Shown here piece by piece: positions 35,301-53,400 of a DNA stretch of 64,000 nt; position 1 is the first letter of the stretch, and the number at the start of each line of letters is the position of its first letter. Position numbers and translations under genes: made by a program. The notes below the pieces were generated by a model, which was not told the origin of the DNA, searched no databases, and was given only the letters and a program-made list of their open reading frames with translations. Source of the DNA: Yamagishiella unicocca (lineage: Eukaryota; Chlorophyta; Chlorophyceae; Chlamydomonadales; Volvocaceae); contig BDSL01000022.1 of assembly GCA_003116995.1 (NCBI GenBank), forward strand, positions 248,001 to 312,000. The letters are read 5' to 3'.

Positions 35301-37010
35301 GACTGGGGCAGCCGCACACGCATGCGGCTCAAGCTCACGATGCGGATAGGGCAGCTGGAGAATGGGGAGGTAGACGTGGAGGTGCGTCGGAGGGGGGGGG
35401 GGTATAAAAGAAACCCGGCAAAAACGACCAGGGGCCAGGGGGGGTCGGGCAGGGCCGGAGCGGATGGACGCAGGGACAAGAGTGCTCGCGAGGATCTCAG
35501 GCTCCAGGGGAGGGGCCTCTTGGCCGGCCCTGCCAGACTGTAACTCCCCAGGCATGAACAGTGTACGGTACTTCTATCAACACACGCCCTGCGCCCACGC
35601 GTCCCCGGCCCCGCCCCCGGCCCCGCCCCCGCCGCGCCTCCAGGTCCTGCGCATCTTGTTGTTCTCCGAGGAGTGGCTGGGCTCAGCTACCTCCGAGCGC
35701 CTCTCCTCGCCGCTGGCGGAGGTTAAGACGCTCGCACGACCCTGCACGGAGCTGCCCAGACCCACGCCCGCGCAGCTGCAGGTGGGCGCCGGAGAGTGTC
35801 GCGCACCCTAGTCGTCGTGGCCATGCCCCTTCAGCCCTTCCCCTAAAGCCGCGTATCTTGGTCTTCTCGCCACCCATTTCCATTTGCTGCTGCTGTTCCC
35901 GAGGTTGTCTGTGTGTGTTTGGGGGGAAGTAGCTCCTCGTGCGCCGGCGTGTTGTTGGCTGGGGTCGTGGGGCGCCAGGAGCGGCTGGGGGAGGGTGCGG
36001 TGAATAAAAACCGGTTAGCTGAGCGGGGATCGCGCTGCGGCATCGATGTGCATGTGCACAGCACCACTGCTGTTGTTGCTCACTGGGTGCGGGATGCGCT
36101 CGAGGGAGGGTCGCGCCTCTTGCGGCTTCCACGCCTCTTGCAGTCTCCACGCCTCTTGCGGCTTCCACGCCTCTTGCAGTTTCCACGCCTCTTGCGGCTT
36201 CCACGCCTCTTGCGGCTTCCGCGCGTCTCTTGCGGTTCATTGTGCGCGCTGTGTGCACACCCTTTTAACTGGCCTCTACTCCCTCCCCTCTTTCCCACAC
36301 CGTGTGCGTGTGGCGGCGGCTCACAGGGCTCCTGGAACATCTTCACGGTGTGCGCCACCGGGGTGGATGAGGTGGACCCCTTCTCGGGTGAGCGGACACG
36401 TCCCGTCGTACAACGTAGTACGACGGTACGGCAACCATCACCCAATCCACCCCCACCGTACTTGGCCCCGCGCATCATCGTCCTAACCCCACCTCTTCCG
36501 CCGCCCCATGCCACCAAGCACCATGCCCCATGCCCAGCTCTGTTCCCCTGTCCCCCGCGCCAGCACCAAACCCCTCTTCACCCCTCAAACCCCCGTTGTG
36601 GCGCAGGGGAGGAGAGGGTCGTGTGGGTTTATACCAGCACCGAAGAGCAGCAGCTGTGGGACACCTCCTCCTCGCCCCCCACCGGCGACGATGGCGGCTC
36701 GTACTGGCTGCCCGGGGGCATCGTGCTCAGCCTGCGCATGGTTGACAACTACGTGCCAACCGAGATGGATGCGGACTCCAACGGCTCGGGATCGGAGACC
36801 GACGGCGCGGGGACGAGCCGCAACGGTGCCGCTAACGGCAACGGAAAGGGGTCACGGGTGTACCCCCGGGGTCTGTGTCTGAGCACCTCGTGGCTGTGGC
36901 GCGAGGGCAGCGTGTCGGTCGTGGAAAGGGAGTACGACGGGTACGGATTTTTGCGGGAGGTACGACTGGCGCAGGGGGTCAAGGGAGGGTGGAGCGGGGG
37001 TCGGATGTGA
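32367..37010 (+). CDS. Unknown green-lineage protein, probable plastid transit peptide
   Basis: Eleven exons in phase: 32367-32496, 32657-32967, 33218-33255, 33430-33500, 33704-33920, 34231-34424, 34782-35072, 35248-35381, 35644-35781, 36327-36387, 36607-37010; 662 residues. The start MVLRQHDLESAQKMVAMRI leads into VRHRALRVHAAKK, which resembles a Chlamydomonas plastid cleavage region. Conserved-looking blocks are WGTFCSHLSGEWVGQYAAYT, WLDERGKYITVVYTRALEHR, FNTDGIVVFDGGNYS, VDWGSRTRMRLKLTMRI, GSWNIFTVCATGVDEV and the C-terminal SVSVVEREYDGYGFLREVRL. Gly, Gln and acidic low-complexity runs separate them. The alternation of W/Y-rich beta-strand-like blocks recalls lipocalin-like DUF families of plants and cyanobacteria; this is only a resemblance. 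A 38-bp exon (33218-33255) is needed to keep phase. Confidence 0.7.
34430..34660 (+). repeat. Purine-rich GGGA repeat in an intron
   Basis: GGAGGGAGGGAGGG-type sequence starts directly after the donor of the intron 34425-34781 and continues as degenerate GGAAGG units. Confidence 0.85.
36113..36238. repeat. 18-bp tandem repeat in an intron
   Basis: Seven units of CGCCTCTTGCGGCTTCCA, alternating GGC and AGT variants, lie in the intron 35782-36326 of the unknown plastid-like gene. Confidence 0.9.
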
Positions 37011-38800
37011 GGGCAGCGGGGTGTCAGGTCGAGGCCGGGTCAGGGGTTCGCTGCGCGGTGGCGCCGACGGGGCTGCGGCCGGTGTGATGGCGGGCCGGAT
37101 CACAACTAGGTGCTTATTGGGGTGGCTTGGCGGGGTTCGGGGGGGAATAGAAAAGAACCGGGACTGGGGGGCGGGGGAAGAGGGCGGCAGAGGCGCGATG
37201 GCGGACCCGAGGGTAGTGGTGGATGGAGTGGCAGGGCGCCATCGACTGGCGCACGAGCTTTGAAGGAGATGGACGCCGCGTCAGGTGCGATCAGTTTGGT
37301 GGGGGGGGCTTCTGCCCACGGTTGCCCTTGCGGCGGTACCGGTATGCACATCGGCGGCTCATTGCCTAGATGAGAAGCTCGGTGACACCCGACCGTTGTC
37401 GGTTATGCTGTGCAACGCAGCCGATTATCTTGCAAGTAGCATTGCTGGTGTCCATGGAGACCGGACCTGTACACTACAGGCACCACTCGCGCCTGTCCCC
37501 CCGCTGGCGACCCACGGGTTGCACGTCGTACCTCGGGGCGCGCCCCCGCTCCTGGCCCCGCGCGCGCTCTCGTCGCCCCCTGCTGCGTCGCCCGCTACCC
37601 AGAGAACACAGGCACAGTGCTTCGGCCGCTCCACCATACCGACGACGCCGTAGCCCCGTTCGTTGGCAAGAGCAGCGCTTGGCGTGTTACGGAAGAATGC
37701 TATCCTTAGTGCGAATTCCTGTTTCCTTACACGCAAAGCGCCAAACTGAACTCTAGACACGTTCCATGTTCGGCCAGGCTCAAGGATGTACGGCAGTGGT
37801 GGCCCTGTCGTGCCGTGCGTGCTGGCAGCGGTGACACCACCCAGCCACACGGACCCATGGGTCCCGCAGGGTGCCGTCTCCCCCGGGTTGTAACCGTTTC
37901 TTTTCTGTCACTCCCGGGTTGTGTTGTGCGGCGACTGCACCGCCGGAACACACCACCAGACGCGCGCTGGATACGCACCGAACTGACACAACTGCCCCCC
38001 GGCTGCACCCAGCGACGACGGATTCCTGGCTGCCCCCTGGCTGCAACCCAGCGCCAGGCATCAAACGGGGCCTGAATGCGGCTCGCGCACCAGCCCAGCT
38101 GCGGAAACCCCCTGTGCGACCACCCCACTCGGTGGGCGACCCACTCCCTCCATTACCGCACGACGCCACACACTGCCCCGCCGGCTCCCCGCCCACCGCC
38201 GCTGTGCCCCGCTCCTGCCAGCCCCGGGAATGGCACCACGCGCCAGAAGGAACGCGTGCGGGCACGCAGCGCGCCTTTGCTTGGGACACGTCCTGGCGTC
38301 CTGGTGGAGCATACGTCCGATACCCCAGCCGGCTGCCACCCCAACGTCGAGGACACGACGTTGCCGCGTGCTGGCCCCGTAACGCCACACTGCCTCCCGG
38401 TGGGGTCAGGAGTACGACCACCTTGCTGTCAGGAGTACGACCGGCTTCCCGTCAGGAGTACGACCGGCTTCCTGTCAAGAGTAAACTACCCTAACCTACC
38501 CTACCCACCGCTGCCCCGCGGCGACCCAACATACGGCCCGGGTGTCGTACACCCTGGTCCGCCTCCCCGCGCCCCCTCCCCCTCCCGGCCTGCCTAGCCT
38601 CTCCCACCGCTGCCACCCAAGGACCTCGCCTCTCCCACCGCTGCCACCCAAGGGCCTCGCCCCGCATCCACCCCGCATTCATGTTTGATGACGGGCAGCC
38701 AGCCGCACCCCCCCCCTCGCCCCCCTCCCCGCCCCCAGTGGCCGGCCCACTGGTGGGCCCCCTACTCCCCTACCCCACTACTCCCCTAAACCCAAACCCC
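37011..38800. other. Spacer and 3' UTRs between convergent genes
   Basis: No exon chain seen. TGTAA for the + gene lies at 37889-37893, and TTACA for the - gene at 37727-37731. If both are used, the transcripts overlap by about 150 bp. Four units of a 24-bp repeat with core CAGGAGTACGACCGGCTTCC lie at 38402-38480, and a 32-bp C-rich duplication at about 38598-38660. Confidence 0.5.
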
Positions 38801-40037
38801 CTACCCCAGCCTGGGCCGGTCAAACTTGAGTCCCTGCACCTGCGTCGTCAGCTGCCGCAGCCAGTGCGGCCGCTTGTCCACCCGGGCCTCCTCGAACTCT
38901 GGCGGCGGGTGGGGTACGATAGTGCAGGTGGGGGTATGATAGGGCAGGTGGAGACGTGGCAGGGCAGGTGGAGACGTGGAGACCGGCAACCGCTGAGCAA
39001 CTGGGCGCAGGGACTGGCCTCTTCAGCCCTGCCGCCGCCCCTGCCGGCCGGCCCCACACCCCCCACGCACTGCGGCTCCTGCCCGGCACCCCCTACAGCC
39101 CTGCCCCGCCACGCCATGCCGTGCTGTGCCGTACTGTGCCGTACTGTGCCGTGCTGTGCTGTGCCGTGCTGTGCCGTGCCGTGCTGTGCCGTGCTGTGCC
39201 ACTGCCCGCCCCAGCACCCACCAGGATCCACGACGATGTAGTTGGAGCCCCAGGCGGCGCCGTAGCCCCAGCCCAGACCCACACCCACTCCGCAGCCGCC
39301 GCCTGCGCCGCGGAGGAGGGGTCGGGGGTCGGGTTGAGTTGGATAACCGCTGGATCGGGCCAGCTGGATGCGTAATGTATGCAGTTCAGGTTTGGCGCAG
39401 CATCCCCTAAACCCACAGCAGCCGCTCTGCACGTTTCCGTCGTGTCTTCCCACAGCAGACGCGAGTCACTCCAGGACACCAGGGTTTGCTTTCAGAGCTG
39501 CCACCGGTGCAGTCCCAGGTTGTTGCCCTCGCATGCCACGGCGCGTATGACGCCCTACAGGCCCCCGCTTGGCCGCCCTTGTGGGCCAGCCAGCCGGGAT
39601 GGCCTGGGCGCTGGTGTGGCCCCACGCATGCTGCCTGCCCCTTTGCCCGGAGAAGCGGAAAGGGACGCTGTTATGCGCTGAACTGAACTCCCCGACCCCG
39701 TGCATTATCATGGCTGGAGGGCATGCTGCGAAGGGAGTATGTGATGGAGAGGGTGGCGCTGGTCGCGCGAGTCAGCGCGGGCGGGCTTCGCACCTGCTCC
39801 CATGCCGCCGACGCCAATGGAGCCGCCTCCAAAGCCCCACCCGACTCCAAAGCCACAGCCAGTTCCGACGCCTTCAGGGGCCCGTGGGAACAGCGCAAAC
39901 CGCGTGAGCGTGGTCGCGGAGCTTTAGGACCACTGTCAGCCCTGTATAAGCTTCCAGGTGCTTATATCGTAGCATATTTAATCCATTGCTGGCTTACCGA
40001 AGCCCACGCCACCGCCTGCGAAGCCTCTCCCGCCCAT
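38801..40037 (-). CDS. Small glycine-rich protein (98 residues)
   Basis: Four exons in phase: 40037-39998, 39871-39794, 39302-39222, 38898-38801. Residues 1-64 are glycine-rich with regularly spaced Val, Phe, Trp and Cys (GCGFGVGWGFGGG, GCGVGVGLGWGYG). The last 32 residues are charged (EFEEARVDKRPHWLRQ), ending before TAG at 38803-38801. The Cys/Trp-containing glycine pattern is like a small uncharacterised family in land plants and algae; I infer a membrane-associated or structural role, not an enzyme. There is no signal peptide. All three introns are phase 1. The third intron holds a CCGTGCTGTG repeat. The start lies 224 bp from the divergent MRD1 start. Confidence 0.75.
39113..39200. repeat. 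CCGTGCTGTGCCGTACTGTG decamer repeat in an intron
   Basis: About nine 10-bp units lie in the last intron of the glycine-rich gene. This is the reverse complement of the repeat type at 19781-19834, in the same kind of position (intron of a minus-strand gene). Confidence 0.9.
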
Positions 40038-40261
40038 CGTCTTCTTAACGTATGAAGTAGCTTTCCTTTTAGATTTGGAACAAGAAAACACTTGAATTGG
40101 CTGTTCGCTATGGAATGCTTGTGCAAATCGGGAGCTGTAACGTCCCCAAAACTTCTTCGCATGGGCCTTCCTTACACATTGTGCCAAATTTGATCTTTTG
40201 AGCTGTCACAGACTACATTGAGATATTCCGTGCCTCATTACAAATCAACAATTAACATACG
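40038..40261. promoter_or_regulatory. Shared divergent promoter region, glycine-rich protein / MRD1
   Basis: Only 224 bp, markedly AT-rich for this genome, separate two outward-facing start codons. Both 5' UTRs must be short or overlap. Confidence 0.55.
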
Positions 40262-47377
<7,116 letters not shown>

Positions 47378-47454
47378 TTTGCAATTGGAATGGGGAATGG
47401 CGGCCCGATCGACACGGAATCTTATAAGTTGGATATATTTTTGGCCAAATAGCT

Positions 47455-47459
47455 TGTAA
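47455..47459 (+). terminator. TGTAA polyadenylation signal, MRD1
   Basis: First TGTAA after the MRD1 stop at 47377, 78 bp downstream. Confidence 0.65.
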
Positions 47460-50402
47460 GACGGGCATAAACCTTGGCACGGCTTGCTTACGTAGGCGCC
47501 TTCCGCCGTTGTACTAGGGTTTTTGATTGCCACCGCCAGACGGCCATAGAATGGTATAGAAGAAATTCTTTGTGTCTGAATTTTTGAACCTACAGACCGA
47601 TGATCACATGGCTCGGCGATGATAGAATCCGTCCGCGAGGGTTGTCACGGATATTGACGTACTGGCCGAGCTACTTCGAGGAGGCGACCCAAAAGTTTAT
47701 GCTGTTCCTGCTTGAGCTTGATGTCCACGACATATAATTAAATATACGTTGACCTGAGGAAACGCTGAGACGTGTATTTGACTCTCAGACCCGTCGCACC
47801 ATTAATCCGGGGTCTTTGGCAGCCTTGCTATCTAGAACTTTTGACTCTCTAATCCATGCGGCATTCCGTTACTATGAAGGTTCTGTGATTTGCGGAACAG
47901 TGGTTGGCGGGCTAGCTACGCAGCCACGCAACTCAACTTTCCGTTACTTAGGCAGTAGCTTGGAAAGCATAAGATCTAGAGATAATCTTGTCTACCTGTC
48001 TCAGAGTGCTTGGGCAAACAGGCTTCCCTGGCTGGCGTCTTGGGTGTGAAATCTCACTGGCGACCTGGGCAGACGCCTACCCATGGGGAACTGCTCTAGC
48101 AGAGAAGATGATGTCATCTCTTCTCCTCAGACAGTTCGAATAGCAAAAGGTACGCGGTCGATTGGGGAATGAGAAAAGTGGCGATGACCGCAGTGTTCGG
48201 TCCCTGACGTCGATTGCTGGCGACCATGTATGCAGAGGTTGTCATACGTGAAGGCGATTGCGTATCATCTCCCAAGGACAGCGTAAAAGGTTCGTCTGGT
48301 TCGGGCATTTGTGAGACAGTCCGGCAGACCTGCAGATTTTCTGACCGAAGTGATCCTCAGCCAGCACGTCGCCGCCGTGACAACTTTACAGGTATTTTGC
48401 TTAAAGATGGACCAAGCAAACTAAGGACGCTTTCGCGTGTGTCCTGGCGTGACATCGGCGCTTTAGCTGGCGCAGCGCTACCCGAGGTGCGTATATGCAC
48501 ACGTACATATATAAACGGGGTATGCTATGAGGGGTCAGTACTCTAGTCGTGATGAAGGTCGCGTCGCGGGGTGAGCAACCATGGGTCGGCATGTGGCGGC
48601 CTCTGTATTCTTCGGTGATTTCCCTTAAGTATTCAGACCTTGTGCCGCTTCCATTGCTGCCATGGCCGAGGATTCGCACGTGTTTCGAGGCTAGATTTAA
48701 AGAGTAAAGTTCTATCTAGAAAGTGCGCCCATGTGCTCGTGACGTAGCTTAAATAATATGAGCCTCGATCAGCTAGCAGTTTCATGCCACATCTCGTTGC
48801 GGTAAATGTGAAGCGCTCGCATCCGCAACCCGCTCAAATACCTTATGGACGAGTCGTCGCGTGCATTTGCACTTAATTCGTTGAGGAGTACAGACCCGCG
48901 GGTGCGTGTGTACTATGTCATAGCCGTAACTTGTGGGCACGGTGCATTGTGCTCGATAGGGCTCGATGCTGCACGTGCACCGGACGCTGGGCGCAACCAG
49001 CAACGCAGCGGAACTCGGTGCGACTGTCCCCATATTTGCAACGCGCACGCCGCCGCTCTGCGCTGCGCGGCAATATGCATTTGCACACCCAAACATGTGA
49101 AATATGTCCAGTCGGGGCGGACGTGTGCCACGATACGACAATGACACTGACGGGTGTGAGTTCAGGGCTCCTGACGCAAAATGGGTTTTACGCTCGGGCT
49201 CAGTTATCGCGTTGCTAAGCGAAACTCCGCGCGAACTTCGGCGCACTGCCGGACACTGCGACGGCCCTTCGAGGCCGCAAGTTCGCGTCCTTGCTGGTGT
49301 GACTGTTAGGAGCTGTATCATTAGGGGGCAGGGAACATGCTTTTAACATGCTCCAACGCAAGAGTATGGCATCTACAACCGTAATCATCGCCATGAGAGG
49401 CAGCTTACCCATAGCTGCTGATGTCTTTGCGGCTGTCTTCACACCCCTGTGCCAGTCCGATGCATGCAACCGTGCCAATGCTATCACCACCAGGCAGACG
49501 CTGGTTGCGAGGACATTGGCACTGTTGCAATGGTTCGCCTCTTGGTGCCCGCATCATGCACGCGGCGCCAGTAGTTTGCATGCATCCGCATTGGATGCTT
49601 CAGCAGCTGCCCCCCACGGCCCCTTCACGGCCCCTTCACGGCCCCTTCACGGCCCCTTCACGGCCCCTTCACGGCCCCTTCACGGCCCCCCCACGGCCCC
49701 TTCACGGCCCCTTCACGGCCCCTTCACGGCCCCTCATCTAAGAGGTGTAGCCACATGTAATCTCCATGCGTGTTCCCCTCGTCCGTCATGGGGTTTCTTA
49801 AGGTTATCCACAATCCTGCCATACGCCAAAAGCCCTTCGTTCCGGGGCAAACGAGCACCTGGCGGGAGGCCAGCACACTAGGTTCGCCTCGTCACCGCTG
49901 CAGCGACACACGGCCCATGTCAACCACGCATCTAGTTCCAAACTAAGGCCATCCAATGATATGCGACTTGTGATATGCGCTCGATGATATGTTACCCATG
50001 AACAGGAACATGCTGGCCCTCGTTTTTATGTTTTATTGAACTTCGCGCAAGGAGGGCAGTGCCTCTTGATTGCCAAAACACACGCTCCTTCAGGAGGATA
50101 ACAGCGTAAAGCAAAACGCCGGTGGTCACCACATGCGCTCTTGAGGAACACTGAGGCACCGCATCCCAAAGCTCTGTATTCCAACTACGCACGCCCCGCG
50201 CACACCATTGACCTGCAACCTCCAAGGCCTATCAACACAGGGACGGTCGATTTGGGGCAACCTATCGTCGGCCACGCGCCCAGCAGCTCTGTCCAGCCCC
50301 TCATGCGCCCCCGCGCCCGTCCCCCCCTGGAGCGCAAAACCCCAGAGCACATCCTCGTGGCGCCGCAACCTTGTCTCCCCCGGCACCGCTGCCCCCCTGC
50401 AG
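47460..50402. other. Gene-poor spacer; 5' end of the TPR gene should lie at its right side
   Basis: No recognisable domain on either strand. The missing first exon(s) of the TPR gene are expected between about 49.0 and 50.4 kb but could not be identified. An 11-bp tandem repeat is listed separately. Confidence 0.4.
49613..49735. repeat. 11-bp tandem repeat CACGGCCCCTT
   Basis: About eleven copies with one variant (CACGGCCCCCC). It lies about 0.7 kb upstream of the first identified TPR exon. Confidence 0.92.
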
Positions 50403-53400
50403 GGTCTGGATGAGGACCAAAGCGTGGGGGTGGGATCCCGTCTTGCGGCGCTAGGGCCGCCCGACCCCCAGGACGTGGCCGCGGCGTTGCAGCTGCTCAA
50501 AGGATCCTCCTCTGGCAGCACCAACGACATCGGGGCGCCCGAGACCACCTCCAGGTCGGCGGAGGCGGTGCTGTCGATGCTGGCGGTGGGAGCCAGCGCT
50601 CTGAGCCAGCGCGCCGCCGCGGCGCGGGCGGACCTGCAGGTGGGGTGGGGCGGCCGTGGGGCGGTGCAGTTCCGCTCGATCGAGCGCGTGGGGTGGGGGC
50701 CTGGGTCACGCCACGTGAGGCTGCTGGCGATGGCGATGCGCTCGTGATGGTGGGGCGCATGCGAGGAGCTCGCCGCGGTGACCCACAAACGACGTGATGT
50801 GTCGTGAACGTGAACTTACCGTGAGGGGAGCAGAGCCCGTTGTGCGTTCCTTCCGGAGGGTGCGCCGCGGTGCACTGATGGCGATCCGCGCTCATGCAAC
50901 CGGAAAGTGGGGCTGGAAGGGCCCGTCCCGCCGGCGAAGGCGTGGCGCGTCCTGAGCTCATTACTCGGCGGCGTGAGAGGCAGTACGAGGATGAACGGGG
51001 CCGGGGTGTGGCTGCGGGTGCAGTTGTGGGCGAAAGTGCGGAGGAAAAACCCTAAAACCCATGTTCGCATAAAAAAAGCCCGTGCTGGGTGTAAGTGCGG
51101 GGTGTGGGCGCGCAGCCTCCCATTGCGTGCTGGCCTGGCTGGCACCCGGGGTGGCCGTCGCTTGTGTCCGGGGCAAGGAGACCCGGTGAATCGGCACAGG
51201 AAGGGAGGCATTAGTACCGTAGCTGGATAGTAGGGCTGCTGAGGGTGGATGGTCAGGGTGGAGCGCGCAGCGGGATCCTTGCATGTCGCGTTTCGTGGTC
51301 CCCAACCGCTTTTGCCCTCTCGCCGCTCGGCCCTCCATCGCAATCGTCTCGCGGCCTCGGTCCGTGCGCACGCACCCCCCGCAGGGGCTGGACTCCATCA
51401 ACATCAGCCCCGACGACGCGTCGGGGATAGCGGCCAAGCTGGAGGGCGTGGCGGCGGCTGCGGCTGATGCAGGGAAACCGCGGGAGGCGCTGTCCCTGTG
51501 CCTGCACGCCCACACGCTGCAGGTGGGGGTTGGGCAGGGGGGGTGCGCTCGCCGACCCACGGGTCGGGCGAGGTGGGGACGGGCGTCGCAGACGACATGA
51601 GTGCGGTGCTGTGAGGAGGACAACGCGCTCGGGCAAGGTATCGGGTTGCTTCTGCCGTTTCTGCCTTGGACCGCAGAGCAGCAGTGATTGTAAGGGTGTC
51701 GTGGGCGGCACGGCAGGGCCCCCCCTGACCTCCACGGTCCGAGTCGCACGGGACCCGCCCGGTGTCGGCGCACCCCCTGCCGCCGCTGCTGCCGCCGACA
51801 CCCCCCTCCGCACCCCGAAGCTCCCACCCGCCCTTCACCCAACCGTGGGCCGCGTTCCCTGGTATGCGGCTTTTCAATTTAACCCACCATCCCCCAACCC
51901 CCACCCCCCCCAAACACGGTCTCCAGCATGCATCCTCCAAATGTATGTCTGCCACAAACGGTTTCTCACGCGTACACGGGTTTCCCTCGCATAACCCCAA
52001 CCCCCTCCGGCGCTGCGTCCGCTTGCCCGCCTACCCTCCGCAGGCCGATGCGCTAGGCCCCGACTCGCCCCAGGCCGCGCACTGCCTGGTCCGGGTCGCC
52101 CACGTGCTCCAGATGCTGGGGCGGCTGCCTCAGGCTGAGGTCATGGCGAAGCACGCGGCGCACCAAACAGCCAAGGTGGGCCGCAGCGAAGCGGTGGGGG
52201 CTGTTGTAGCTGGCGGCCGGGGCAGTGAGCGCGGGCGGGCTTTGGCCCAGCCGCGGGTGTTGTCCTCTCCAGGCAGCGACTTGCAGCCGCATCAGTGGCC
52301 GCATGCAACCCGGTCCCTGCCTTCTCCGCATCCAACCCGGTCCCTGCCTTGGGCTGCGACGCAGGGGTTTGGGTTGGAGCACCGGGCGCCCGCGGAGGCT
52401 CTGATGCTGTGCGGCGAGGTGCTGGGGCTGCAGGGCCGCTTCGAGGAGTCCAGGGCGCACCTCAGGTGGGGGGTTCGAGGAAGACCCGTGGATGCCAGAA
52501 AACTCCGGTGGGGGGGGGGGAGCGGAGCCCAGTGCAGGGGAGTGTCAGGCCCGCGGTCTGCTGAATGGCACGGACAGCTCCACGAGCTCTGGCCTACGCG
52601 TTCGTTGCGTCGCGCCGGGAGCAGGCCGGCCCCGGAACAGCACGCAGCGCCGAACAGCACGCGCCACAGCGCCGCACTTGCGTTGGGGCAGCACTCCATT
52701 CTGCTGCCGCCAGCACCCCAGGCTACTGCCGCCAGCACCCCGGGCTGCTGCCGCCAGCACCCCAGGCTGCAGCACGGCTAGCGCCGCTATCAGAGCACTC
52801 AGCCCCCCCCCACCCACCCACGCACCCACGCACCCATCCGGCCCCCCCCCCCACCTACCCACCTACCCTCTGCAGTTGCGCCCTGGAGCTGTACATCACC
52901 GCGGTTGGTCGGCAATCCGCTGAGACTGCCGACATCTACATGCGGCTGGGTGAGGACCGGCACCGGAAGGGGGGCAGAGAGTTTCCTCTCACCCACCCAC
53001 TCCCTCCGCCCCTCACCCCCTGCCGCCTCCTTCCCTCCCTGGACTACCCCTGTCGCCACCTCCACCTCCACCTCGCCCCCACCCCACAGGCGACCTGCAC
53101 CGGCAACGGCTGCTGTACGACGAAGCGGCTCGGCTGTTCCGCCAAGCGCTGAACACCAGGAAGCGGGTGCTCGGGCCCCGTGCCGCCGACACCATTGCAG
53201 CTATGGAGGCGCTGGCAGGTGGGAGCGGCGGGGTGTGAGTCCCGGGGGCGGGGGTAGGACCCGTCCTGGAGTGGTTTTGAGGAAGACCCGTGGATGCGAA
53301 GAAAAAACCCATGCCGTGTAACCCGGTCCTTATGCCACCCCACCCCACCCACCACAACGATTTTTTCGGGCATCCACGGGTCTTCCTCGAACCCCACCAC

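Noticed and set aside
48782..49881. Several 70-180 residue ORFs on both strands
   Set aside because: No recognisable motifs, no splice-consistent continuation, and one is mostly the 11-bp repeat.
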